A stretch of DNA of 64,000 nucleotides from Alphaproteobacteria bacterium UBA1301 (lineage in GTDB: Bacteria > Pseudomonadota > Alphaproteobacteria > Micropepsales > Micropepsaceae): NCBI GenBank assembly GCA_002307725.1, contig DBUB01000008.1, positions 156,329 through 220,328 of the forward strand, written 5' to 3'. The translations under genes were made by a program, and so were the position numbers. The notes under the pieces are model-generated. The model did no database searches. It worked only from the letters and a program-made list of their open reading frames with translations, and was not told where the DNA came from. This document shows positions 18,890-26,659 of this stretch, one piece after another (within the stretch, counting starts at the first letter, position 1; every line of letters starts with the position of its first letter).

Positions 18890-18987
18890 GATATGGCTCC
18901 TTTTAACTCTATACGAGCACGGAACCCTTTAGGGATTGCTTAATGAGGTGCTGAAAAACGCCCGTAAAACAGTGGTTACGCTTTGCT

Positions 18988-19494
18988 TTATACAAGTCCT
19001 ACCGCGCGCAGAATCTGCGCTGACGGCAGCACCACCAAGGCACCGGCGGCGAGCGCAACACCGTAAGGAATGCCGGACCGTTGATCGTGCAAACGCGCAA
19101 TCCAGCCCTGGCGGATCAGCCCGGCGGGCAGTGGCACGCGGCGCGCCACAAGCAGCACGATGGTAAGTGCCCCGCCCAAAAGCGCGGCAACCAGCGCGTA
19201 GGACAATAGATCGCCGAAACCGAACCACAGCGCGGCAGCGGCAAATAATTTGGCATCGCCGCCGCCGATCCAACCGGCCGCAAAGAAAGCAAAACCCGCC
19301 ACCAGCGCGACCACTCCAGCGGCCAGATGCGCACCCCACGCCGCGCCGGGAAGGCCCGAAAGGGCGGCAAAAATCAGGAATGCCGCGACGATGCCAATAG
19401 GCAGGAGGTTGGGGATCGTATAGCTCGCCAAATCCCAGCCGGCGGCCAGCGCGAGCAACAGCGGCAGCACCATCATCACCAGAAATGTGCTCAT
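18988..19494 (-). CDS. cpaA: Prepilin peptidase CpaA/TadV
   Basis: Inner-membrane aspartyl protease that cleaves the leader of the Flp pilin. The 168-aa protein consists almost wholly of membrane segments. It has the two catalytic aspartates of type IV prepilin peptidases: D21 in GWDLASYTIPNLL and the Asp of GGGDAKLFAA near residue 80. It lacks the methyltransferase domain of longer PilD enzymes, as is normal for TadV. The start lies 14 bases after a hairpin that separates it from the pilin gene. Confidence 0.93.
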   Translation of the reverse strand: MSTFLVMMVLPLLLALAAGWDLASYTIPNLLPIGIVAAFLIFAALSGLPGAAWGAHLAAGVVALVAGFAFFAAGWIGGGDAKLFAAAALWFGFGDLLSYALVAALLGGALTIVLLVARRVPLPAGLIRQGWIARLHDQRSGIPYGVALAAGALVVLPSAQILRAVGLV

Positions 19495-19508
19495 CTGTCT
19501 GCCTTGCC

Positions 19509-19545
19509 GAAAACAGGAACGGCCGCCTCACGGCGGCCGCCTGTT
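19509..19545 (-). terminator. Strong hairpin with short T-run between flp and cpaA (terminator/attenuator)
   Basis: On the minus strand AACAGG pairs with CCTGTT and an inner GGCCGCC pairs with GGCGGCC across a four-base GTGA loop. A run of four T follows. It lies between the pilin stop and the cpaA start in the same operon, so partial termination would give more pilin than assembly-protein transcript. Confidence 0.6.
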
Positions 19546-19603
19546 GTCTCAACCGATGAAAGCGGCACTTAACCTCAACTCATCGTCGATTTGATCACGA
19601 AAC

Positions 19604-19765
19604 TTACAGAGCGCTAGCGACCGAGCCCAATTTTGCGTTCAGGCTAGTGCCGATATTCGTCAGCGCGGTGATGATCACGACCGCAATCAACGCAGCAATC
19701 AGACCGTATTCGATCGCCGTTGCACCGGACTCATCGCGCACAAAACGCGAAAAAATGTTGTTCAT
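19604..19765 (-). CDS. flp: Flp-type major pilin
   Basis: Structural subunit of the Tad/Flp pilus, 53 residues, too short for many gene finders. The sequence begins MNNIFSRFVRDESG and continues ATAIEYGLIAALIAVVIITA. The prepilin cleavage site after Gly14, with Glu at +5 and Tyr at +6, matches the Flp motif exactly, and the hydrophobic helix follows. ATG 19765 has GGAGG seven bases upstream (GCGGAGGTCTAT). It is the first gene of the operon that continues with cpaA. Confidence 0.95.
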   Translation of the reverse strand: MNNIFSRFVRDESGATAIEYGLIAALIAVVIITALTNIGTSLNAKLGSVASAL

Positions 19766-19856
19766 ATAGACCTCCGCTTGTGGACACCCTAGGATCCGCG
19801 GCGTCCCCGTTTGCGACGGTTGACTGCCAGGACCAACAAAGCTTAGGCGTGGAGGT

Positions 19857-19871
19857 TTAATGAGACCCTAA
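19857..19871. promoter_or_regulatory. CtrA-like box upstream of flp
   Basis: TTAA-TGAGACC-CTAA on the plus strand equals TTAG-N7-TTAA on the minus strand, one mismatch from the TTAA-N7-TTAA core bound by the alphaproteobacterial cell-cycle regulator CtrA. It lies about 92 bp upstream of the pilin start. Pilin genes are CtrA targets in Caulobacter. The rest of the 264-bp gap up to 20029 holds no supported gene. Confidence 0.4.
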
Positions 19872-20029
19872 ATTGTTCCTGCCGGATTTCGAAGGTTTGT
19901 GCCACAATGATACGAAAAGTGGCGTCTGGCCGAGTGTGCCTTACTTAATTTTTTCCATCTGTTTACCAGACCAACGAAACTTGGGGTTCCTTACGATTTC
20001 GCGTCAGACACTTGACGGCAGGCAGCAGC

Positions 20030-20689
20030 CTAAAACACGCCTGGCAAAAGCCGGAAACGCACCTGCTTGGCAAAAGCACGATAGTCCTCATCCTGCATGA
20101 GGACTTGTTCCTCGCGCAGAAGACGCAAGACCTGCACCGCCAACGTCGTAGCGTATAGCAATGCCGTCACCGTGGTTGGCGTACTCAAGAGAAAGCCGAT
20201 GTGCGTAATCGTGTACCCCAGATACATGGGATGACGAACGAACCGGTACGGTCCCAACGTCACAATACCTCGGTTCGCCGCAATGACACCGAAGCTTCGC
20301 CCCAAAACGACTTTCGCCGCCAGCTGGATGAAGGTCCCAAAAACCATGACAAAAAAACAGATGTTTGCTGGCACCAACGGGACAACCGTGGCCGGGTGCA
20401 CCAGGAGCGGAAGGGTGACGCCGGCCATTCCGAGCAGCCAATTCGTCGGACGGCGCGATAGCGTTTCCGATCGACTGCGCAGCAGGATCAGAACGAACGA
20501 AATTGCCTCCGAGATCACCAGCAACACGTCGAGGAGATTCGTGGGGCGTCCTGCGCCGGACAGCATGAGCCAGGCAAAGCGGGAAAAAACGATAAAAACA
20601 AACGCGCGTTCGCAAATATCGAGAATCACGGTTGGACGTGAACATGACACCGCGGGAGGTACTACCGCTTTGTTCGAGTCCTCCATCAT
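20030..20689 (-). CDS. Isoprenylcysteine carboxyl methyltransferase (ICMT)/PEMT-like membrane methyltransferase
   Basis: A 219-aa integral membrane protein with about five hydrophobic segments. It bears the conserved C-terminal block of the ICMT/phospholipid methyltransferase superfamily: GPYRFVRHPMYLGYTITHIG, then REEQVLMQDEDYRAFAKQVR ending RLLPGVF. In the family the RHP-x-Y and EE residues bind SAM. ATG 20689 is preceded by AGGAAGGT. The bacterial role is unknown, since no prenylated substrate is implied; lipid or small-molecule methylation is possible. Its position inside the Tad region may be fortuitous. Confidence 0.8.
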   Translation of the reverse strand: MMEDSNKAVVPPAVSCSRPTVILDICERAFVFIVFSRFAWLMLSGAGRPTNLLDVLLVISEAISFVLILLRSRSETLSRRPTNWLLGMAGVTLPLLVHPATVVPLVPANICFFVMVFGTFIQLAAKVVLGRSFGVIAANRGIVTLGPYRFVRHPMYLGYTITHIGFLLSTPTTVTALLYATTLAVQVLRLLREEQVLMQDEDYRAFAKQVRFRLLPGVF

Positions 20690-20908
20690 ACCTTCCTGTT
20701 GCGATCGAAGCGGAGAATGTATGTCGTGCTCTCAACATTTCGTAAAGAACCTGCTTACCAAGGATCACGCCGTTCCTTTACCGCGCGTTTACCACAGCTT
20801 TAGAAAAACAATTTCCTTTGCCGCGGTAATCGCTAGGTATCAATCCTTATGTGGAAATTTACCGCGGTGCATTACGCTGCAACCAGCAACCGCAGGGGAT
20901 TCAAAGCC

Positions 20909-21382
20909 ATGCGCCGCGTCGTTCTCGCCGCCTTCAGTGCCGCTGCCGCAACGTTCAGTCTGAGCGGGGCCTATGCCGGTTCTGCGATGAGCGTGCCGCT
21001 GGATGAAGTGCGCGTTGTCTCCTTCGCCAAGCCCGTCTCGGTTCTCTATGTCGGCAATCCGGTCATCGCTGACGTGCTGATCATCGACAACCGTCACGCC
21101 TTCGTTCAAGGCAAAGCCTTCGGCACCACCAATGTCGTGGCACTCGATTCCGCCGGCCACCCTGTCGCCAACCAACAGATTGTGGTTGCGGGCAAGGCTG
21201 GCGGCAGTTCAACGGTGACGCTGCAGCGCGGCAGCCAGCAGATGACCTATGCCTGCGCCGGTAACCGCTGCCAGCCCGCGCCGCAGCCGGGCGACTCCAA
21301 GGATGCATTCGAAGCCGCAACCGATCAGATCAGCAAATACCAGGGTCTGTTGTCGAAGGCAGGCAGTAGCGGCGCCCAGTAG
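20909..21382 (+). CDS. Stand-alone pilus/secretin N-domain protein
   Basis: A 157-aa exported protein with signal peptide (LAAFSAAAATFSLSGAYAG), followed by the domain found at the N-terminus of CpaC-type secretins: VPLDEVRVVSFAKPVSVLYV, then PVIADVLIIDNRHAFVQGK and GTTNVVALDSAGHPVAN. The secretin core is absent, so it is a free-standing N-domain. ATG 20909 with AGGGGA upstream is preferred over 20849, which would place 20 non-signal residues first. The location beside the tad genes suggests a periplasmic helper of the secretin. Confidence 0.82.
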   Translation: MRRVVLAAFSAAAATFSLSGAYAGSAMSVPLDEVRVVSFAKPVSVLYVGNPVIADVLIIDNRHAFVQGKAFGTTNVVALDSAGHPVANQQIVVAGKAGGSSTVTLQRGSQQMTYACAGNRCQPAPQPGDSKDAFEAATDQISKYQGLLSKAGSSGAQ

Positions 21383-21398
21383 GCGCGTCTGGCACTTC

Positions 21399-21434
21399 CT
21401 GCACGGAAACCGCTGCACACTTTTCGAAATAGCA
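21399..21434. repeat. Dispersed palindromic repeat, copy c (degenerate)
   Basis: CACGGAAACCGCTGCACAC followed by TTTTCG, a decayed core with GGAAACCGC in place of GGAAAACCG. It sits next to the tadG 3'-end remnant. Confidence 0.5.
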
Positions 21435-21449
21435 CACCCCCCTGACGCA

Positions 21450-21509
21450 CAGAGTGGTGATCTGCTGCGCAATATCACTGAACGCCGCTTTCAGGTCGCC
21501 GCCGGTGGC
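21450..21509 (-). pseudogene. Remnant of a tadG 3' end
   Basis: Read on the minus strand this stretch encodes ATGGDLKAAFSDIAQQITTL-C-V. The adjoining real TadG ends SAFNDIAQQITNLRV-T-Q, so 11 of 15 aligned residues agree, but the remnant is in a shifted frame beyond the TadG stop. GGDL-x-x-AF-x-DI is how many TadG-like proteins end. It looks like the leftover tail of a second or replaced tadG copy. Confidence 0.5.
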
Positions 21510-21526
21510 CGGGACGAAGGCGGCGG

Positions 21527-23044
21527 TTACTGTGTAACGCGGAGATTGGTGATCTGCTGGGCGATGTCGTTGAACGCCGATTGGATCAGGCTTGAGCTGG
21601 TGAGGTCGTAATACTTGCTCGAGTCGGTGGCGCAGGACTGCAGCACTGTCGAACTGCCCTGCGCACCATTAAGGTCGACAAACACCGTGTAGATCGTGAT
21701 GCCTGCGGCCTTGGCGTTGGCGCAAGCGTAGGCCATGCGCGCATCCACGGCCGAACTCGTGTTGCTGCCGTTGCCCGACCAACGGTTTTGCGTGTTTAAG
21801 CCGTCACTCAAGAGAATGATGACGCGTTGGGTATCATCGGGTAGCGTCGGCGCACTGAGCGGCACCCCTTGCGTCATGGCATGCCAGCCCCACACCAGAC
21901 CGATGGTCTGGTTGGTCGAGCCGTTGGCCACCATTGAGTCGATCGCACTGTTGAGTGCCGTCCAATCGTAACTCAGCCCCATGACGGTAGAGCCTGGGCA
22001 GGCCTGATTACCGTTCTCCGCCACCATCATCGAATTGGCCGTGCTCGCCGTCGGCGTTGTGACCGTAACGTCGTAATCTGTCGAACTGGTGGGGGCCGTG
22101 CTGCTGCCACGATCAGTGACACAACCAGTCCAAGTGCTCGTGGCATTGGCCGTCCAGGTGTGGCTGTAGGTTTTGGTTTTCGAATTGTACACCGAATTGT
22201 AGCAGCCGTTGTAATAGTGGCGCGTATAGGTGTTCAGGCTCGGGCAGATTAGGCCGTTGCTCTGGATCTTGGTTATCTGGCTGCTGCCGTTCGTCGAATT
22301 GGCCTGACAATGGTAGTAGTTGACAGAGTCGCTCCACGGGCAACTGCTGTTGGGACCAATACTCGACCCCGGTTTGCTCGGTGGTTCAGCTTGGAAATCG
22401 GTGAAGCTCAACCAACTTGAACTGACGTAGCTGGTCCCCAAAAAGACATCGCGCGCGAAAGGAATGATGGCGACTTGCACGTCGCCGTCAGTGGATGTGG
22501 CGCTTTGCAGCATGGAGAGCAGTGAGTGCGACGCCGATTTCAACGCCGTCATCTTGCTGAGACCAGTCGTGTCGGTCTGGCTCATCGAGCCGGTATTGTC
22601 GAGCACCAGCGCGACCCACAGCTTGGTTTGGCCGTAAGTGACCGTGCTGCTCGCCGTGACGGGCCAGGACGTAAAGCCGAGCGCATGCAACACCGTCGTC
22701 GGCACGTCGCAGGACGTGTTGACGGTGATGGTCTGGCCGGATGTGGTGACGGTCAGCGCGACCGGCGTGCCGTAGTCGGAACTTTGGTGATAGTTGGCGT
22801 TGAAGTACTGCTGCGCCAGGGTCTGCATCTGCGCCGTGGTGAGGTTCTTGGACTGGGCGACCGCCAGCGCTGCCGCATCGAGCGCCGCCCCCATCGCGGT
22901 TTTGACCACAACCGCGCGCGCGTAATCGATTGCGCCGCCGGTTGCCAGCATCAGCGGCACCAGCGCGAGCGCATAAATCATCGCGACATTTCCTCCGCAG
23001 CCAGCCACAAACCGGCGCATCCTTGCGGATAAGAACCGCAGCAC
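21527..23044 (-). CDS. tadG: TadG-like pilus assembly protein with von Willebrand factor A domain
   Basis: A 505-aa protein with the TadG N-terminal membrane segment (GCGGNVAMIYALALVPLMLA, then GAIDYARAV) followed by a VWA domain. The metal-binding motif is D-N-T-G-S-M (VALVLDNTGSMSQTD, about residue 150) and the later VIILLSDGLNTQNRW. A Ser/Thr/Asn-rich insertion occupies about residues 230-340. The protein is anchored in the inner membrane and exposed to the periplasm, where TadG works with TadE and TadF. It is divergent from the two pseudopilin genes. Confidence 0.9.
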   Translation of the reverse strand: MLRFLSARMRRFVAGCGGNVAMIYALALVPLMLATGGAIDYARAVVVKTAMGAALDAAALAVAQSKNLTTAQMQTLAQQYFNANYHQSSDYGTPVALTVTTSGQTITVNTSCDVPTTVLHALGFTSWPVTASSTVTYGQTKLWVALVLDNTGSMSQTDTTGLSKMTALKSASHSLLSMLQSATSTDGDVQVAIIPFARDVFLGTSYVSSSWLSFTDFQAEPPSKPGSSIGPNSSCPWSDSVNYYHCQANSTNGSSQITKIQSNGLICPSLNTYTRHYYNGCYNSVYNSKTKTYSHTWTANATSTWTGCVTDRGSSTAPTSSTDYDVTVTTPTASTANSMMVAENGNQACPGSTVMGLSYDWTALNSAIDSMVANGSTNQTIGLVWGWHAMTQGVPLSAPTLPDDTQRVIILLSDGLNTQNRWSGNGSNTSSAVDARMAYACANAKAAGITIYTVFVDLNGAQGSSTVLQSCATDSSKYYDLTSSSLIQSAFNDIAQQITNLRVTQ

Positions 23045-23145
23045 AGCATTCCCCTATTGGACTCCGTTGAAAGATGGCGCCGAGGGCCTAAAGAAATCGT
23101 TCCAATTTATGCGCACCGTTTCGGTAACGGCTGCAGCCGCTCTCG

Positions 23146-23160
23146 TTAACCACTGGTTCA
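23146..23160. promoter_or_regulatory. CtrA-like box between tadG and the TadE-like gene
   Basis: TTAA-CCACTGG-TTCA is one mismatch from the symmetric TTAA-N7-TTAA core and also carries the extended TTAACC of the full consensus. It lies in the 199-bp divergent promoter region and resembles the box upstream of flp. Confidence 0.4.
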
Positions 23161-23243
23161 GCATCACGAGCAAAATCACTACGAACACACGCCCGGCGAG
23201 CGTCTAATGCCGTGTTTCTGCCAAAAGGTGGACGGGGAAGCCG

Positions 23244-23915
23244 GTGTCGCGATTCATGATGAAGATGCGGGTTCGCGTGAAGCGACGCCTGGAACAGGCC
23301 GCCTGCCGCGTTCGCGCAAAATCGGCGCGCCTCAAGACGAACACCTGTTCTTCAATTGGTCGTGCAATTTCGCGGAAAACCGCTTCACACTTTTCCGCAT
23401 TGCGCTCCCGCTCTGGCTCGGCCGCAATCGAATTCGCCTTCATAGCACCGATCTTCTTCTTGTTCCTGATGGCGACCATGGAGACGGGCCTCATCTATCT
23501 CAGCAATTTTGTGCTGCAGAACGCCACCAACGATGCCGCGCGCCAGATCCGCACCGGCCAAGTGGCGGCGAGCAGCATGACCCAGGCGCAGTTCCGCACC
23601 CTGATCTGCAACGGGATCGCCCCACTGCTGGCCTGCGACACCAACCTGCAGATCGATGTTGAGACATTCACCAGTTTCACCTCGGCCAGCATCACCGATC
23701 CGCTCACGGCAAGCGGCGGCCTCGATTCCACGCTCAACAATTGGGCGCCAGGAACGGTATGCAGCATCGTCCTGGTCCGCACCTTCTATACTTGGAATGT
23801 CGCCACACCCTTGTTGACGCCGTTCCTGGTCAATATGTCCAGCAACAATCACCTGCTGACCGCGGCGTCGGCATTCCGCAACGAGCCCTATGACACGTCG
23901 GTGTCGGGATGCTGA
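23244..23915 (+). CDS. TadE-like pseudopilin with unusual N-terminal extension
   Basis: A minor pseudopilin-type subunit of the Tad pilus. The diagnostic part is RSGSAAIEFAFIAPIFFLFL, a positively charged leader followed by the TadE helix with the +5 Glu. About 50 basic residues precede it if translation begins at GTG 23244 or at ATG 23256/23265. That extension includes RAISRKTASHFSALRSRS, which is encoded by copy d of the dispersed repeat. An in-frame TTG at about 23400 would give the short leader normal for TadE, but no ribosome-binding site precedes it. The start is therefore uncertain. The gene overlaps the next one by 7 bp. Confidence 0.8.
   Translation: MSRFMMKMRVRVKRRLEQAACRVRAKSARLKTNTCSSIGRAISRKTASHFSALRSRSGSAAIEFAFIAPIFFLFLMATMETGLIYLSNFVLQNATNDAARQIRTGQVAASSMTQAQFRTLICNGIAPLLACDTNLQIDVETFTSFTSASITDPLTASGGLDSTLNNWAPGTVCSIVLVRTFYTWNVATPLLTPFLVNMSSNNHLLTAASAFRNEPYDTSVSGC
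23369..23406. repeat. Dispersed palindromic repeat, copy d (inside a reading frame)
   Basis: CGCGGAAAACCGCTTCACAC followed by TTTTCCGCATTGCG: a clear family member in which GCGGAAAA can pair with TTTTCCGC. It lies within the open frame of the TadE-like gene, just before the pseudopilin helix. Confidence 0.65.
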
Positions 23916-24430
23916 AACGCGCCATATCATACCTATGCGATCGCAAGGGCCTCGCCGCGGTCGAGTTTGCGCTGATCGCACCGGTGATGGCGCTCATGTT
24001 CTTCGGTGCGGTGGAACTGTCGAGCGCGCTCGACTGCAAATCGCGCGTGGCGCGGGTATCTTCGACCGTTGCCGACTTGGTGGCGCAATCGACCGCGGTT
24101 TCGACGGCCGATACCACCAACATCTTCAACGCCGCCAACGCGATCCTTTACCCTTATGCTGCGTCCAATGCCAAGATCGTGGTGACCAGCCTCGTCGCCG
24201 ACTCGAACGGCACAGTCACCGTCGGCTGGAGCGATGCCCAGAACACCTCGACGCGCACGAGCCCGCCGGCGAGCATTCCCACCGGCATTCTTCCGGCCAG
24301 CTCCAGTGTGATTTACGCGGAGGTCACCTATTCCTTCACGCCGGCGATTTCCTATTTCCTCGGCACCGTCGACCTGACAGATAGCTTCTATTCCAAGCCG
24401 CGGCGCAGTGTAAAAGTCACGCACAGTTAA
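23909..24430 (+). CDS. TadE/TadF-like pseudopilin
   Basis: Second minor pseudopilin, 173 aa. The short basic leader MLKRAISYLCDRKGLAAVEF leads into the hydrophobic helix ALIAPVMALMFFGAVELSSA, with Gly before the cleavage point and Glu at +5. The remainder is a periplasmic Ser/Thr-rich domain (SNAKIVVTSLVADSNGTVTV). The start codon overlaps the end of the preceding TadE-like gene, so the pair is co-translated. Confidence 0.87.
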   Translation: MLKRAISYLCDRKGLAAVEFALIAPVMALMFFGAVELSSALDCKSRVARVSSTVADLVAQSTAVSTADTTNIFNAANAILYPYAASNAKIVVTSLVADSNGTVTVGWSDAQNTSTRTSPPASIPTGILPASSSVIYAEVTYSFTPAISYFLGTVDLTDSFYSKPRRSVKVTHS

Positions 24431-24453
24431 TTCCTGATCAGGCTCCTGACCGT

Positions 24454-25320
24454 CTAACCCTTCGGACGCGTCGGCCGCATCAAACCCTCCTGCGTGACAG
24501 ACGCCACCAGCGCCCCGCCGCGGGCGAACAAGAGGCCGCGATTGAAGCCGCGTGCGCCCGAGGCCGACGGGGAGTCCTGCACGAACAACAACCACTCGTC
24601 GATGCGGAACGGGCGATGAAACCACATCGCGTGGTCGAGACTGGCAAGCTGCACAGTGTCGTCGTACCAACCGATGCCGTGCGGCAGCATCGCGGTGCCG
24701 ATGATCGACATGTCGGAGGCAAACGCCGCCACGCAGCGGTGCAGCGCCGGGTCGTCCGGCAACGGCCCCGAAGCGCGGATCCAAGCCATTTCGTGCGGCG
24801 GCCGCTTGTCCGGGTTGAAATAGGGACGCGGGTCGATCGGCCTCGTCTCGATCGGGCGCGGCCGGAACGCCAAGGCGGTAAGATCGGGCGGAACGCGGGC
24901 CGTGATCGTGGCGCGCAACTCGGTATCGCTTGGCAGGTCTTCCGGCGCGGGCACATCGGGACGCTCAAAGGCGTGCTCGTAACCCGGCTCGTCCTTCTGA
25001 AACGATGCTTCCAGCGTAAAGATAGGCCGGCCATGCTGGATCGCCACCACCCGCCGCGATGTAAAGCTGGCACCGTCACGCGAGCGGTCAACCTCATAAA
25101 GAATCGGAACCTTGGGATCGCCGGCCCTGAGGAAATAGGCGTGCAGCGAATGACACAGCCTGCCTTCGACCGTGCGATTCGCCGCCATTAAGGCCTGACC
25201 CAGGACTTGGCCGCCGAAGACGCGTTGGATCCTGTCCTTGGGACTGATCCCGCGAAAAATGTTCTCCTCGATCTTCTCGAGGTTGAGCAGATCGAGAACT
25301 TCCTGGATAGGTGCGGTCAT
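24454..25320 (-). CDS. tesB: Acyl-CoA thioesterase II
   Basis: Hydrolyses medium- and long-chain acyl-CoA to free acid and CoA. The 288-aa protein shows the double hot-dog arrangement of TesB. The first half has RVFGGQVLGQALMAANRTV and LHAYFLRAGDPKVPILYEVD, then SFTSRRVVAIQHGRPIF. The second half has LDHAMWFHRPFRIDEWLLF, then GFNRGLLFARGGALVASVTQ-EG with the catalytic-region residues. It is divergent from btaA and ends close to the second pseudopilin gene on the other strand. Confidence 0.93.
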   Translation of the reverse strand: MTAPIQEVLDLLNLEKIEENIFRGISPKDRIQRVFGGQVLGQALMAANRTVEGRLCHSLHAYFLRAGDPKVPILYEVDRSRDGASFTSRRVVAIQHGRPIFTLEASFQKDEPGYEHAFERPDVPAPEDLPSDTELRATITARVPPDLTALAFRPRPIETRPIDPRPYFNPDKRPPHEMAWIRASGPLPDDPALHRCVAAFASDMSIIGTAMLPHGIGWYDDTVQLASLDHAMWFHRPFRIDEWLLFVQDSPSASGARGFNRGLLFARGGALVASVTQEGLMRPTRPKG

Positions 25321-25444
25321 GGCGGAAAGCTAAACGCGTGGCGGAACCGGGCGCAAGCGCGCCGTCGATTGCATTTGCTAGGGCGGCCTCTTCCATATAG
25401 GTAACCGGCCGGAACTGGGCCCGGGGCTGAATTCGAAGAAGAAC

Positions 25445-26659
25445 ATGGCCAACGAATTGCTCGAACGCGCCGCTCATCAGCGGCCCGCAAATACCAAAAG
25501 AGGCGCTTTGGAGCGCCTGTTTACACTTATGTTTCAGGGCTTTGTTTATAACCAGATCTGGGAAGACCCGGACGTCGATCTGGCCGCGCTTGACCTAAAG
25601 CCCCACCACCGTCTGCTCACCATCGCCTCGGGCGGCTGCAACGTCCTCAACTACCTGGCCGCCGACCCCGGCCGCATCATCGCGGTTGACCTCAATCCCA
25701 ATCACGTTGCACTGACGCGTCTGAAACTATGCGCCCTCGCCAACCTGCCGAGCTATGAAGACTTCTTCCGCTTTTTCGGCGAGGCCAACGACAAGGCCAA
25801 CCGAACCGCCTACGACACTTATCTCGCCGACAAGCTCGATCCCGAAACGCGCCGCCACTGGGAAAAGCGTAATCCGTTCGGCAGCCGGCGGATCAACATG
25901 TTCGCGCGCAACCTGTACCGCTATGGTCTGCTCGGACGCTTCATCGGCATCCTGCATGTGGTCGCCAAACTGCACGGCAAGCGGCTCGATGGCATGCTCG
26001 ACGCCAAGACGCCGGCCGAGCAGCGTGCCGCCTTCGACCGCCTGATCGCGCCGCTGTTCAACAACAAATCCATCCGCCTGTTGTCGAAGAGCCCGGTGTC
26101 GCTCTACGCCCTCGGCATTCCGCCGGCCCAATACGACGAACTGGTCGGCCCCCATGGCAACGTGATGACCATCTTGCGCGAACGGGTCGAACGGCTGGCC
26201 TGCGATTTTCCGATTCATGAGAACTATTTCGCCTGGCAGGCGTTCGGACGTGGCTACGACACCGCCAATCGCGAAGCGGTGCCGGCCTACTTGCGCGCCG
26301 ACGTCTACGAGAAAATCAAGACACGCACGGGCAAGGTCGAAGTCCATCACGCCATGCTGACCGACTTCCTGAACAAGCAGGATGCGCAATCGCTGCACCG
26401 CTTCGTGCTGCTCGACAGTCAGGACTGGATGAACCCGGCGCAATGCTCATCGCTGTGGGCCGAGATCGATCGCACCGCCGATACCAAGGACGCCCGTGTC
26501 ATCTTCCGAACCGCTGGTGCCGAGAGCCCGCTGCCCAAGAAGCTGCGTCCCGGCCTGCTCGACCCGTGGCACTATCTCGAAGAAGAGAGCAGAGCGTTCC
26601 ACGCTCAAGACCGCTCCTCCATCTACGGCGGATTCCACGTCTATGTCCGCAGAAGTTGA
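25445..26659 (+). CDS. btaA: BtaA-like S-adenosylmethionine:diacylglycerol 3-amino-3-carboxypropyltransferase (DUF3419)
   Basis: First step of betaine-lipid (DGTS) synthesis: moves the aminocarboxypropyl group of SAM onto diacylglycerol to give diacylglycerylhomoserine. The 404-aa protein has the DUF3419 hallmarks: FQGFVYNQIWEDPDVDLAAL near the N-terminus and a SAM-binding block LLTIASGGCNVLNYLAAD followed by IIAVDLNPNHVALTRLK. Late conserved parts include LDSQDWMNP and the final GGFHVYVRR. It overlaps btaB by 17 bp. No Pho box was recognised upstream. Confidence 0.88.
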   Translation: MANELLERAAHQRPANTKRGALERLFTLMFQGFVYNQIWEDPDVDLAALDLKPHHRLLTIASGGCNVLNYLAADPGRIIAVDLNPNHVALTRLKLCALANLPSYEDFFRFFGEANDKANRTAYDTYLADKLDPETRRHWEKRNPFGSRRINMFARNLYRYGLLGRFIGILHVVAKLHGKRLDGMLDAKTPAEQRAAFDRLIAPLFNNKSIRLLSKSPVSLYALGIPPAQYDELVGPHGNVMTILRERVERLACDFPIHENYFAWQAFGRGYDTANREAVPAYLRADVYEKIKTRTGKVEVHHAMLTDFLNKQDAQSLHRFVLLDSQDWMNPAQCSSLWAEIDRTADTKDARVIFRTAGAESPLPKKLRPGLLDPWHYLEEESRAFHAQDRSSIYGGFHVYVRRS

